DNA of 18,126 nucleotides, taken from assembly GCA_038222915.1 (NCBI GenBank), contig JBBRHH010000048.1:1-18126 (forward strand). Direction: 5' to 3'. The DNA comes from JBBRHH01 sp038222915 (GTDB taxonomy: Bacteria; Planctomycetota; Phycisphaerae; Tepidisphaerales; Tepidisphaeraceae). The position numbers were made by a program, and so were the translations under genes. This document shows positions 1-6,557 of the stretch, one piece after another; position 1 is the first letter of the stretch, and each line of letters opens with the position of its first letter. The notes beneath the pieces were generated by a model. That model was not told the DNA's origin. It saw only the letters and a list, made by a program, of their open reading frames with translations, and ran no database searches.

Positions 1-1
1 G

Positions 2-358
2 GCGGAGGATCGCGTGGTGGGACAGGATTGGTGCGTGAGTTGGAGAGGGCGGTTGCTGCAGATTGACAAAGAGCATCAGGAGCTGGATCTGGCGGGTAAA
101 GAGCTGGAGGTTCGTGAGGATGCATCGGGGCGGCTACGGCTGTTATGGCGGAAACGGGTGTTGAACTGGGTGGAAGTCGTCAAACGGCCCACGAAGGCCC
201 GGACGACGGCAAAGCGGCCGATCGTGAACAATAAGGTGTGGAAACCGCCTGCGGACCATCCGTGGGCGAAACCGGCTCATGTTGCAATGCCCGCTCCGGC
301 TGCGCCTGCGCGGGCATTGCAACATGAGCAGAAACAGAGGACAGTTCTATTGCGATAG
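2..358 (+). CDS. IS transposase C-terminal fragment (ISNCY-like, integrase-core type), truncated by window edge
   Basis: The frame is open from base 2, so the gene starts outside the window; about 118 C-terminal residues are visible, ending at a TAG. The pattern DWCVSWRGRLLQI, then a small beta-rich stretch (LEVREDASGRLRLLW...LNWVEV) and a basic PPADHPW tail, matches my memory of the region after the integrase catalytic core in ISNCY-type transposases. That domain is thought to help DNA binding. No catalytic DDE residue is visible because the core lies upstream. The last 30 or so codons contain a perfect inverted repeat (275-329) encoding HVAMPAPAAPARALQHE. The gene ends 125 bp before aroF on the same strand. 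Whether the element is intact or a remnant cannot be judged here. The family call is from memory of the motif. Confidence 0.6.
   Translation, partial: AEDRVVGQDWCVSWRGRLLQIDKEHQELDLAGKELEVREDASGRLRLLWRKRVLNWVEVVKRPTKARTTAKRPIVNNKVWKPPADHPWAKPAHVAMPAPAAPARALQHEQKQRTVLLR
275..329. repeat. Perfect 20-bp inverted repeat with 15-nt loop in the transposase 3' end
   Basis: Bases 275-294 are the exact reverse complement of bases 310-329, separated by 15 nt (295-309). Pairing does not continue beyond 275/329. The arm core is ATGTTGCAATGCCCGC. No T-tract follows on either side, so a simple intrinsic terminator is unlikely. Because of the symmetry, both strands encode similar peptides (HVAMPA...RALQHE). 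It may be a REP-like palindrome, a structural element of the IS end, or a nested small insertion. Confidence 0.85.
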
Positions 359-381
359 GACACGCAACTATCTGACGGCCT

Positions 382-410
382 TTGCATCCCGTTGCCCCCC
401 CTGCTACACT
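382..410 (+). promoter_or_regulatory. Candidate sigma-70 promoter for aroF
   Basis: TTGCAT (382-387) and TACACT (405-410) are separated by exactly 17 nt. The -35 matches the consensus at only its first three bases and the -10 at four of six, so this is a moderate candidate. It would give a leader of about 65 nt before the aroF start at 484. It lies immediately after the transposase stop, so the sequence next to or at the IS end may supply aroF transcription. Confidence 0.4.
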
Positions 411-425
411 TTTGGACTTTCCCAA

Positions 426-442
426 AACCAAGCCACTTGGTT
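426..442 (+). other. Small hairpin in the aroF 5' leader
   Basis: AACCAAG (426-432) pairs with CTTGGTT (436-442) around a 3-nt loop. No T-tract follows and the helix is short. It lies about 30 nt upstream of the aroF Shine-Dalgarno site. No leader peptide rich in Phe, Tyr or Trp was recognised, so an attenuator role is not supported. Confidence 0.25.
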
Positions 443-471
443 GGTTGGAATCCCGGCTCTGCTATTGGCTT

Positions 472-476
472 AGGAG
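472..476 (+). promoter_or_regulatory. Shine-Dalgarno AGGAG that fixes a TTG start for aroF
   Basis: AGGAG sits 7 nt upstream of TTG at 484. Starting there gives (M)IIVMNSNAS, which aligns with the MIVVLKPG start of the Thermotoga-type enzyme. An upstream in-frame ATG at 382 would place a long non-homologous extension across the promoter and leader. Confidence 0.75.
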
Positions 477-483
477 TGCTGCC

Positions 484-1539
484 TTGATCATCGTCATGAA
501 TTCGAACGCGTCCACCGAAGCGGTTGACCGTGTCGTCGCCGAAATTGAGCGGATGGGCTCGCAGCCGCATCTTTCGCGCGGACAGTTCCGCACCGTCATC
601 GGCGCGGTGGGCGAGGAAGGCGTACTCGATCAGGTTCACCTCGCCTCACTGGACGGCGTGGAAAAAGTCGTTCCCATCATGAAGCCGTACAAGCTCGCAA
701 GCCGCGAATTTCACGATGAGGATTCCATCGTTGAAGTGGGCGGCGGAAAAGTTCCCGTCGTCAAGATCGGCGGCAACCATGTGGCCTGTATCGCCGGCCC
801 CTGCGCCGTCGAAAACGAGCAGATGCTGAACACCATCGCCCGCCACGTGCGCGACGGGGGCGCAACGATCCTCCGCGGCGGAGCCTACAAGCCCCGCACC
901 AGCCCCTATTCGTTCCAAGGCCACGGTGAACAGGCGCTCAAGTGGATGCGCGCTTGCGGGGATGAACTTGGCATGCCGATCTGCACCGAGGTGATGGACA
1001 CCCGGCAGGTCGAACTGATGGAGCGCTATACCGATTGCTTCCAGATCGGCGCTCGCAACATGCAGAATTTCGACCTGCTCCGTGAAGTCGGCAAGACGCG
1101 AAAGGCCGTGCTCCTCAAGCGCGGCCTCGCCGCGACGGTAAAAGACTGGCTCTTGTCGGCCGAGTATGTGCTCAGCCAGGGCAACCGAAATGTCATTTTG
1201 TGCGAGCGCGGCATCAAAACTTTCGAAGACTCAGCGCGCTACACGTTGGATATCACTTCGATCCCCGTGGCCAAGCAGTGGTCGCATCTGCCGATCGTTG
1301 TCGACCCGAGCCACTGTTGCGGCAAGCGCGAATGGGTTCCGTCCGTCGCCGCCGCAGGCATGGCGGCGGGCGCTCATGGAATCATTGTCGAAGTGCACTA
1401 TTGCCCGAGCGAGGCGCTCTGCGATGGGCCGCAGGCGTTGTTGCCGGAGACATTTAAGGAACTGATGGGACAATTGCGGCAGATCGCGGCGGTGTTCCAT
1501 AAAGAATTCGCTGACATCGCCGAACCAGTGCACGCCTGA
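484..1539 (+). CDS. aroF: 3-deoxy-7-phosphoheptulonate (DAHP) synthase, type I-beta with N-terminal regulatory domain
   Basis: This enzyme condenses phosphoenolpyruvate and erythrose 4-phosphate, the first step of the shikimate pathway. The 351-residue product aligns along its length with the Thermotoga maritima enzyme. Residues 1-70 form the ferredoxin-like domain, known in that homologue to bind Phe and Tyr for feedback inhibition. The barrel follows, with IAGPC, LRGGAYKPRTSPYSFQG, QIGARNMQNF, LLKRG and VDPSH. The expected metal ligands are Cys107, His277, Glu303 and Asp314, each offset by five from the Thermotoga ligands. TTG is chosen as the start because of AGGAG at 472-476 and homology at the N-terminus. 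It is the first gene of the run continuing into tpiA 35 bp downstream. The presence of the regulatory domain suggests end-product inhibition, which is inference. Confidence 0.95.
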   Translation: MIIVMNSNASTEAVDRVVAEIERMGSQPHLSRGQFRTVIGAVGEEGVLDQVHLASLDGVEKVVPIMKPYKLASREFHDEDSIVEVGGGKVPVVKIGGNHVACIAGPCAVENEQMLNTIARHVRDGGATILRGGAYKPRTSPYSFQGHGEQALKWMRACGDELGMPICTEVMDTRQVELMERYTDCFQIGARNMQNFDLLREVGKTRKAVLLKRGLAATVKDWLLSAEYVLSQGNRNVILCERGIKTFEDSARYTLDITSIPVAKQWSHLPIVVDPSHCCGKREWVPSVAAAGMAAGAHGIIVEVHYCPSEALCDGPQALLPETFKELMGQLRQIAAVFHKEFADIAEPVHA

Positions 1540-1574
1540 AACATCTAACTTGATTTGGAAAACTGAAACTACTT

Positions 1575-2318
1575 ATGCGTACTAAATTCATCGCCGGCAA
1601 CTGGAAAATGAACTCGACCAAGGCCGCCGCCACAGCGCTGGCGAAGGCCGTGGCTGCCGGTGCGCCAGATGGCGTACAGCTTGGCGTTGCGCCTCCGTTT
1701 GTTTATCTCGATGCGGTTGCACAGGCGATCGAAGGTTCGAAAGTTTTGTTGGGCGCTCAGGACGCGTATTTCGAGAAGAACGGCGCATTCACTGGCGAAA
1801 TTTCCGTTGAGATGCTGGCCGATCTGGCTGTTAAATTTGTCCTGACCGGCCACAGCGAACGCCGGCATGTGCTGGGCGAGTCGTCGGAACTCGTGGCCAG
1901 GAAGGCGAACGCGGTTTATGCCGGTGGGCTGATTCTGGTCCACTGCGTCGGTGAGAAACTCGAACAACGCGATGCCGGGCAGACGCTGCAAGTTGTCCAG
2001 TCGCATCTGGATGAACTGAATCGCAAGATCGAAGATCCAAGGCGGCTGGTGATTGCATACGAACCGGTGTGGGCAATTGGGACCGGGCGCACGGCGTCCG
2101 ACGCCCAGGCGCAGGAAGTTCATGCATATATCCGCGAATCGCTCGCGAAGATGTGGAATCGCGGTTTTGCGGATCAGGTGCGTATTCAGTACGGCGGCAG
2201 CATGAAGCCGGACAACGCCAAGGGGCTGATGGCCCAGGCGGATGTGGATGGCGGCCTCATTGGCGGAGCAGCATTGAAATCAGAAACTTTCCTCGGGATC
2301 GCACAGGCGGCCCTATAA
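1575..2318 (+). CDS. tpiA: Triosephosphate isomerase
   Basis: This cytoplasmic enzyme interconverts dihydroxyacetone phosphate and glyceraldehyde 3-phosphate. The 247-residue product has the normal family length. It starts with FIAGNWKMN (Asn9, Lys11), and has the catalytic histidine in GHSERR (His93), the catalytic glutamate in YEPVWAIGTGRTA (Glu163, followed by loop 6), and the phosphate-binding YGGSMKPDN and GGLIGGAALK near the end. The usual ILCVGE strand reads LVHCVGE here, a mild variation. No convincing Shine-Dalgarno site precedes the ATG, but the N-terminus is exactly where the family begins. It lies between aroF and secG; tpiA-secG is a common pair in many bacteria. Confidence 0.97.
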   Translation: MRTKFIAGNWKMNSTKAAATALAKAVAAGAPDGVQLGVAPPFVYLDAVAQAIEGSKVLLGAQDAYFEKNGAFTGEISVEMLADLAVKFVLTGHSERRHVLGESSELVARKANAVYAGGLILVHCVGEKLEQRDAGQTLQVVQSHLDELNRKIEDPRRLVIAYEPVWAIGTGRTASDAQAQEVHAYIRESLAKMWNRGFADQVRIQYGGSMKPDNAKGLMAQADVDGGLIGGAALKSETFLGIAQAAL

Positions 2319-2319
2319 T
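2314..2319 (+). promoter_or_regulatory. TATAAT box overlapping the tpiA stop, possible internal promoter for secG
   Basis: A perfect TATAAT overlaps the tpiA stop codon. No good -35 lies 16-18 nt upstream, and there is no TG extension. If used, it would give a leader of roughly 40 nt before secG. This is weak evidence. Confidence 0.25.
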
Positions 2320-2365
2320 CCCGCTCCGAAACGCTTTGGCCACGTTTACTCTTTCACGGTGAACC

Positions 2366-2731
2366 ATGTTTAATTTCTTCTTTGTCCTCCTGATGACGTT
2401 GTTCGTGATCATCAGCCTCATGCTGATCCTGATCATTCTGATTCAGAAGGGTCGCGGCGGCGGTCTGGCAAGCGCCTTCGGCGGGGCCGGCGGGCACACT
2501 GCCTTTGGCGCCAAGACCGGCGACGTGCTGACCTGGGCCACCAGCATCATCTTTGGAATCTTCCTGGTGCTGGCGATTGTGCTGAATCTGATGGCCAATT
2601 CTGCCAATGCGGCGCAAAAGCCGGTTGCCGCGATTAACGTTGCCGCCCCGACGGTGCCGGCCGGACCATCTGCTCCGTCGGGCTCTCCGACGCCATCCAC
2701 GCCGGTTGAGAAACCGTCCACGCAACCTTGA
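2366..2731 (+). CDS. secG: Preprotein translocase subunit SecG
   Basis: This is a small inner-membrane subunit of the SecYEG protein-export channel. The 121-residue product has the two SecG membrane segments (about residues 3-27 and 53-77) joined by the conserved cytoplasmic loop LIQKGRGGGLASAFGG. The remaining 40 residues are a Pro/Ala/Ser-rich low-complexity tail (VPAGPSAPSGSPTPSTP), longer than in minimal SecG proteins. A weak GGTG precedes the ATG. It lies 47 bp after tpiA and 43 bp before the YicC-family gene. Confidence 0.93.
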   Translation: MFNFFFVLLMTLFVIISLMLILIILIQKGRGGGLASAFGGAGGHTAFGAKTGDVLTWATSIIFGIFLVLAIVLNLMANSANAAQKPVAAINVAAPTVPAGPSAPSGSPTPSTPVEKPSTQP

Positions 2732-2774
2732 GTTTTCTGAACGTTTTTAGAATAGGCGGGAGCGGAGCTGACGA

Positions 2775-3659
2775 ATGATCGTGAGCATGACTGGCTTTGG
2801 CGACGCGACGGGCGAAAAAAGCGGCACCCACTATGCCGTGGAAATTCGCTCGCTGAACAACCGTTTCTTCAAATCGGTCATCAAGCTTCCTGAGATCGTC
2901 AGCGGACTGGAGCCGGAACTGGAATCGATGCTTCGCGAGAAGCTTGGCCGCGGCTCGATCACTTTCATCTTGAAGCTGCGCAGTCAGTCGGCCGAGGCCG
3001 CCTATCTGATCAACACGCAGGCGTTAAAGTCCTACCTGGAGCAGCTTCAATCGGTCCGCGATCTGATGGACCAGTTTGTCCGTGTGGATCTGGCCGGTCT
3101 GTTGCAGTTGCCGGGCGTTTGCCAGGAGCCGCGCGACGAAACCGACGAGATTGAGCGGCACGGCCCGATGATTCGCGAATTGACGGCCAAGGCAATTGTG
3201 AAGCTCAACGCCATGCGGCAGCGCGAGGGCGAGGCCCTGTTTGGCGACCTGATGAAGCACGCCAAAGCGATTTCCGCCGACTTGGTGGAAATCGAGAAGC
3301 GAGCGCCCTTCGTCATCGAGGATTACCACAAGCGTCTTTTGCAGCGCGTGAATCAGTTGGTGAGCAAGGCCGAGCTGCAGGTAAATCAGCAGGATCTGTT
3401 GCGCGAGGTCGCGGTTTATTCAGAGCGCGCCGACATCAGTGAAGAGATTCAACGCCTGACAAGCCATCTCGATTCGTTTGAGCAATCCTGCCGGACCGGA
3501 GAGCATGCCGGCCGAAAGCTGGATTTCATCACGCAGGAGATGCTTCGGGAAGCGAACACGATTGCCAGCAAGGCGAACGATTCGGACATCGCCCGGCGGA
3601 TTGTGGACATTAAGGGGGCGATCGACCGTTTGAAGGAGCAAGTACAGAACGTGGAATAG
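2775..3659 (+). CDS. YicC-family protein (YicC_N plus DUF1732), putative endoribonuclease
   Basis: The 294-residue product has the family's length and both its domains. The N-terminal part begins MIVSMTGFGDA and includes EIRSLNNRFF and KLGRGSITF. The C-terminal DUF1732 part has ERADISEEIQRLTSHLDSFEQ and GRKLDFITQEMLREANTIASKA. Members such as E. coli YicC have been reported to act as endoribonucleases in RNA turnover; that activity here is inferred. A GGAG at 2764-2767 lies 7 nt before the ATG. It stands 17 bp before gmk, the position yloC has relative to gmk in Firmicutes, suggesting co-transcription with gmk and rpoZ. The symbol yicC or yloC could be used by homology. Confidence 0.93.
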   Translation: MIVSMTGFGDATGEKSGTHYAVEIRSLNNRFFKSVIKLPEIVSGLEPELESMLREKLGRGSITFILKLRSQSAEAAYLINTQALKSYLEQLQSVRDLMDQFVRVDLAGLLQLPGVCQEPRDETDEIERHGPMIRELTAKAIVKLNAMRQREGEALFGDLMKHAKAISADLVEIEKRAPFVIEDYHKRLLQRVNQLVSKAELQVNQQDLLREVAVYSERADISEEIQRLTSHLDSFEQSCRTGEHAGRKLDFITQEMLREANTIASKANDSDIARRIVDIKGAIDRLKEQVQNVE

Positions 3660-3676
3660 TCTGTTACGTCGCGATT

Positions 3677-4267
3677 ATGTCAGAGACGCAAACACATACT
3701 GGATTGCTGATCGTGCTGTGCGGCCCCGCCGGGGTCGGCAAGAGCACGATCTCCACGCGCCTTGCGCAGGCGATGCATGTGTCGTACATCGTAAGCGCGA
3801 CCACCCGCGCCAAGCGGCCTGGCGATGAGAAGGGCAAGACATACGACCACATCAGCCGCGATGAGTTTTTCCGGCGGCTGGATCACGATGAGCTTCTGGA
3901 ATATGCCCAGGTGTATGGCGAGTATTACGGCACGCCCAAGCATCCGGCCCTGGATCAACTGGCCGAGGGACGCGACGTATTGCTCGAAATTGACGTTCAG
4001 GGCGCGCTGCAGGTGAAATATCATTACCCAAACGCCCTGCTGATCTTTATCCTGCCGCCCGACGAGCCTACGCTTGAAAAGAGGCTGATCGATCGTGCCC
4101 GCGACTCCGAAGAGGATATTGCCCGGCGCTTTCGCGCCGCGAAACGGGAGATTTTCATGGCCAAGGGGAGCCACGCGTTTGATTACATGGTGATCAACGA
4201 CAAACTCGAGTCGGCGGTTGATGAAATCGTCAAGATCATGAAGCACAAACGCTCGGGAAGCATCTAA
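3677..4267 (+). CDS. gmk: Guanylate kinase
   Basis: This enzyme phosphorylates GMP to GDP with ATP in the cytoplasm. The 196-residue product has the P-loop GPAGVGKST (residues 16-24; the usual Ser after Pro is Ala). It also has the GMP-binding SATTRAKRPGDEKGKTYDHIS, the LEYAQVYGEYYGTP strand and LLEIDVQGALQV, followed by the arginine-rich lid region (EKRLIDRARDSEEDIARRF). No Shine-Dalgarno site is obvious before the ATG, which is placed by the family's N-terminal length. It lies between the YicC-family gene and rpoZ in a conserved order. Confidence 0.96.
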   Translation: MSETQTHTGLLIVLCGPAGVGKSTISTRLAQAMHVSYIVSATTRAKRPGDEKGKTYDHISRDEFFRRLDHDELLEYAQVYGEYYGTPKHPALDQLAEGRDVLLEIDVQGALQVKYHYPNALLIFILPPDEPTLEKRLIDRARDSEEDIARRFRAAKREIFMAKGSHAFDYMVINDKLESAVDEIVKIMKHKRSGSI

Positions 4268-4311
4268 ACAACTAACATAAGCATCGTATACAAGCACACA
4301 GGAGATTTTCG

Positions 4312-4530
4312 ATGATTGAAGCGTTGAAGAGTGACGAGATCGTGAACAAGATGGGTGGCCGGTTCAAGCTGACCGCCCTGATTCAGAAGCGCATGCTGGA
4401 GTTGATGGACGGCGCGCGCCCATTGGTCGACCGTGACCACATGACCGACCTTGAAGTGGTGATCCAGGAGATCCTGCAGGACAAGATCACCATCGACTAC
4501 GAGGCGAGCGGCCTTCGTCGACCCGAATAA
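4312..4530 (+). CDS. rpoZ: DNA-directed RNA polymerase omega subunit
   Basis: Omega assists assembly and stability of the beta-prime subunit in RNA polymerase. The 72-residue product is of normal size and holds the family core, GGRFKLTALIQKRMLELMDGARPLV, then VVIQEILQDKITIDY. The start is secure: AGGAGA at 4300-4305 lies 6 nt before the ATG. It is flanked by gmk and coaC, the usual neighbours of rpoZ in several phyla. Confidence 0.93.
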   Translation: MIEALKSDEIVNKMGGRFKLTALIQKRMLELMDGARPLVDRDHMTDLEVVIQEILQDKITIDYEASGLRRPE

Positions 4531-4565
4531 GCTGCGCCATATAACTCACTGGACGGAGCAGCCGG

Positions 4566-5288
4566 TTGACGCCTCCAAAAGGTGTGAATCGGATGCTCCG
4601 TCAGGCTTTTAAACCTATGGCGGCTGGCGATACTAATTCGTTTGCGTCTGAACCGCGCGAGCCAGTGCTTGCGGGGCGCGAAGTGATCGTTGCCGTTTGC
4701 GGCGGGATCGCGGCCTACAAGGTTGCGGAAGTCGTTAGCAAGCTGGTGCAGCTTGGCACAGGCGTGACCGTATGCATGACGCGCGAAGCACAGAAATTCA
4801 TCACGCCGCTCACCTTTCAGGCGCTCTCAGGGCGGGCGGTGCGGACAGACACGTTTGATCTGGTCGATTCATCCGACCCACAGCACATCAGCCTGACAGA
4901 GCGCGCGCAACTCATGCTGGTCGCTCCAGCGACAAACAACGTCATTGCGAAAGTGGCCGGCGGCCTGTGCGACGATCTGGTCAGCCTCATGATTTGCGCT
5001 GCGGCGTGTCCAGTGGTGTTCGCCCCGGCAATGAACAATCGCATGTGGCATCATCCGATTGCGCAGGAAAACGTCACCAAACTGGCGCGGCTTGGGTATC
5101 GATTCATCGGTCCGGAAGAAGGCTGGCTGGCCTGCCGAAATGTGGGCGCAGGACGCCTGAGCGAGCCGCAGAAAATCGTGGACACGATCACACGCATGCT
5201 GACCGATCCAACGGCGTTGCCAAAGCCAATCGGGGCGAATTCGGCCGATGTGAACGCAAAAGACACCTTAGCCGGGGAAGGCGAGTAG
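4566..5288 (+). CDS. coaC: Phosphopantothenoylcysteine decarboxylase (stand-alone CoaC flavoprotein)
   Basis: This FMN enzyme decarboxylates 4'-phosphopantothenoylcysteine in coenzyme A synthesis. Visible family marks are VAVCGGIAAYK (nucleotide-fold start), the catalytic histidine in PQHISLT (His107), APATNNVIAKVAGGLCDDL for FMN, APAMNNRMW for substrate, and GWLACRNVGAGRL with the catalytic cysteine (Cys190). The product is 240 residues and stops after this domain; the CoaB ligase domain found in fused CoaBC is absent and not next door. The TTG start is preceded by GGAG (4555-4558) at 7 nt spacing. Alternatives are ATG 4593 (AAGGTG upstream) and ATG 4617, since the first 35 residues are not conserved. 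Confidence 0.9.
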   Translation: MTPPKGVNRMLRQAFKPMAAGDTNSFASEPREPVLAGREVIVAVCGGIAAYKVAEVVSKLVQLGTGVTVCMTREAQKFITPLTFQALSGRAVRTDTFDLVDSSDPQHISLTERAQLMLVAPATNNVIAKVAGGLCDDLVSLMICAAACPVVFAPAMNNRMWHHPIAQENVTKLARLGYRFIGPEEGWLACRNVGAGRLSEPQKIVDTITRMLTDPTALPKPIGANSADVNAKDTLAGEGE

Positions 5289-5319
5289 CGGCCGACTTCG
5301 CTACGTGTTATTCGAAATG

Positions 5320-5328
5320 TGCTATAAT
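5320..5328 (+). promoter_or_regulatory. Extended -10 promoter for the DUF4058 gene
   Basis: TGCTATAAT is a perfect extended -10 (TG at 5320-5321, TATAAT 5323-5328). No convincing -35 lies at 16-18 nt, which extended -10 promoters can do without. The expected transcript would have a leader of about 35 nt carrying GAGGTG (5359-5364) 5 nt before the ATG. This suggests transcription independent of the upstream run. Confidence 0.55.
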
Positions 5329-5369
5329 TTGCGAACTGTCGAGCTTTTTGCGCAGTCAGAGGTGCGTCT

Positions 5370-6161
5370 ATGCCATCTCCATTTCCGGGAATGGATCCAT
5401 ATCTGGAAGATCCGGCGCTTTGGCCTGATGTGCATCATCGCCTGATCTCTGTTGCAAGTGATCTCCTGACAGAACAATTGCGGCCCAAATATCTGGTTCG
5501 TATAGAAGAACGCGTTTACATCTCCGATGAAAAGGACCCGGGGCGGCGGGTGATCAGCCCTGATTTGCATGTTGTCGAACGCATTGGGAGCGGTACAGCG
5601 CTCCAGTCACCGGCGGCAGCAACTGGCGTCGAAGTGGCTGAGCCTATCGTCGCCACCACCGTTATTCGGGATGAAATTCGAGAGTCGCGCCTTCAAATCA
5701 TTGATGCGTCGACACGAGCCGTCGTCACCGTGATTGAAGTGCTTAGTCCAAGCAACAAGGTCGCGGGTTCGCGTGGCCGGCAGAACTACGAGGACAAGCG
5801 CGACGCGATTTTTGATTCGCCAACTCACCTGGTCGAGATCGATCTATTGCGATCGGGTGACCGAGTGCTACCGCCACTGCCACAGGCGTACGACTACGTG
5901 GTGCACGTTTCACGGAGTGAGAAACGGCCGCGTGGCGTGCTCTGGCCGATTCTGTTGGCGCAGCAACTGCCGCCCATCCCAATCCCACTTCACGGAGTTG
6001 ATGAGAATTCGACCCTCGATTTGCAAGCCGTGCTGAGTGTCGCCTACGACCGGGCCGCATATGAGCTTGAAATGGATTACAGCGGCGAGCCAGTGCCGGT
6101 TCTGACTGATCAACAACGCACTTGGACCAATGATTTGCTGACGGGCAAAGGACTCCGGTAG
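5370..6161 (+). CDS. DUF4058 family protein, function unknown
   Basis: The 263-residue product begins MPSPFPGMDPYLEDPALWPDVHHRLI, the hallmark of DUF4058, a family I know as frequent in Planctomycetota and Cyanobacteria. Later conserved parts are VYISDEKDPGRRVISPDLHV, VTVIEVLSPSNKVAG and the FDSPTHLVEIDLLRSGDR stretch. The ExLSPxNK-like and EIDLLR motifs resemble the acidic and basic residue spacing of restriction-like nuclease folds; I offer that only as a possibility. There is no signal peptide or membrane segment. It has its own promoter and Shine-Dalgarno site, and it converges with the DUF7009-like gene, leaving one base between the stop codons. Confidence 0.9.
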   Translation: MPSPFPGMDPYLEDPALWPDVHHRLISVASDLLTEQLRPKYLVRIEERVYISDEKDPGRRVISPDLHVVERIGSGTALQSPAAATGVEVAEPIVATTVIRDEIRESRLQIIDASTRAVVTVIEVLSPSNKVAGSRGRQNYEDKRDAIFDSPTHLVEIDLLRSGDRVLPPLPQAYDYVVHVSRSEKRPRGVLWPILLAQQLPPIPIPLHGVDENSTLDLQAVLSVAYDRAAYELEMDYSGEPVPVLTDQQRTWTNDLLTGKGLR

Positions 6162-6162
6162 T

Positions 6163-6549
6163 TCACGCCAGCCTGCAGTCCGTTCCGGTTTCAGGATGGG
6201 GAAAGACGTCTTCCTGGGGTTCTTGACTTTTGGCGTCGAGGCATTCGAAATCTTTTTCTATGAGTAGCTGGAGTTGGCCGCCGGTTGGAAGCTGTTGTGT
6301 GGCTTCGATACCGACTTCTTTGCTGTTGGCCCATTGGCGGGCTGTTTCCTTGGGCACAATCACATTGATCTGGCTGTCACGAAATGATGTCGTGGGGCGC
6401 TCGACATTTCCCGTCTTGAGGGTGTAGGCAAGTTTCTGGCCCGGGCCAAAGTGGATCGCTTCTGCGATGCTGCCGGCGTCAACGAGTTGCGCAACCTCGG
6501 CCGGTCCAAGTCGCAATCGCAACGAATTTTCGCGGATGCGCAGCTTCAT
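6163..6549 (-). CDS. DUF7009-like small protein, coupled to fdhD
   Basis: The 128-residue product begins MKLRIRENSLRLRLGPAEV and contains a beta-rich middle (KLAYTLKTG...FRDSQINVIVPK). It ends in an acidic tail with two cysteines (Cys103 in DFECLD, Cys125). The start pattern and FECLD motif match my memory of DUF7009, of unknown function. An upstream TTG (6561) whose TG overlaps the fdhD TGA would add four residues. ATG 6549 is preferred from the family N-terminus, although AAGGAG (6558-6553 on the minus strand) is only 3 nt away. The close coupling to fdhD suggests a shared role, perhaps in molybdoenzyme maturation; this is inference only. Confidence 0.7.
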   Translation of the reverse strand: MKLRIRENSLRLRLGPAEVAQLVDAGSIAEAIHFGPGQKLAYTLKTGNVERPTTSFRDSQINVIVPKETARQWANSKEVGIEATQQLPTGGQLQLLIEKDFECLDAKSQEPQEDVFPHPETGTDCRLA

Positions 6550-6557
6550 GTGCTCCT

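Noticed and set aside
275..329. Palindrome as an intrinsic terminator for the transposase gene
   Set aside because: It lies inside the coding frame and is not followed by a T-tract on either strand.
382..483. Earlier ATG start for aroF
   Set aside because: The extension would cover the candidate promoter and leader; TTG 484 has an ideal Shine-Dalgarno site and matches the family N-terminus.
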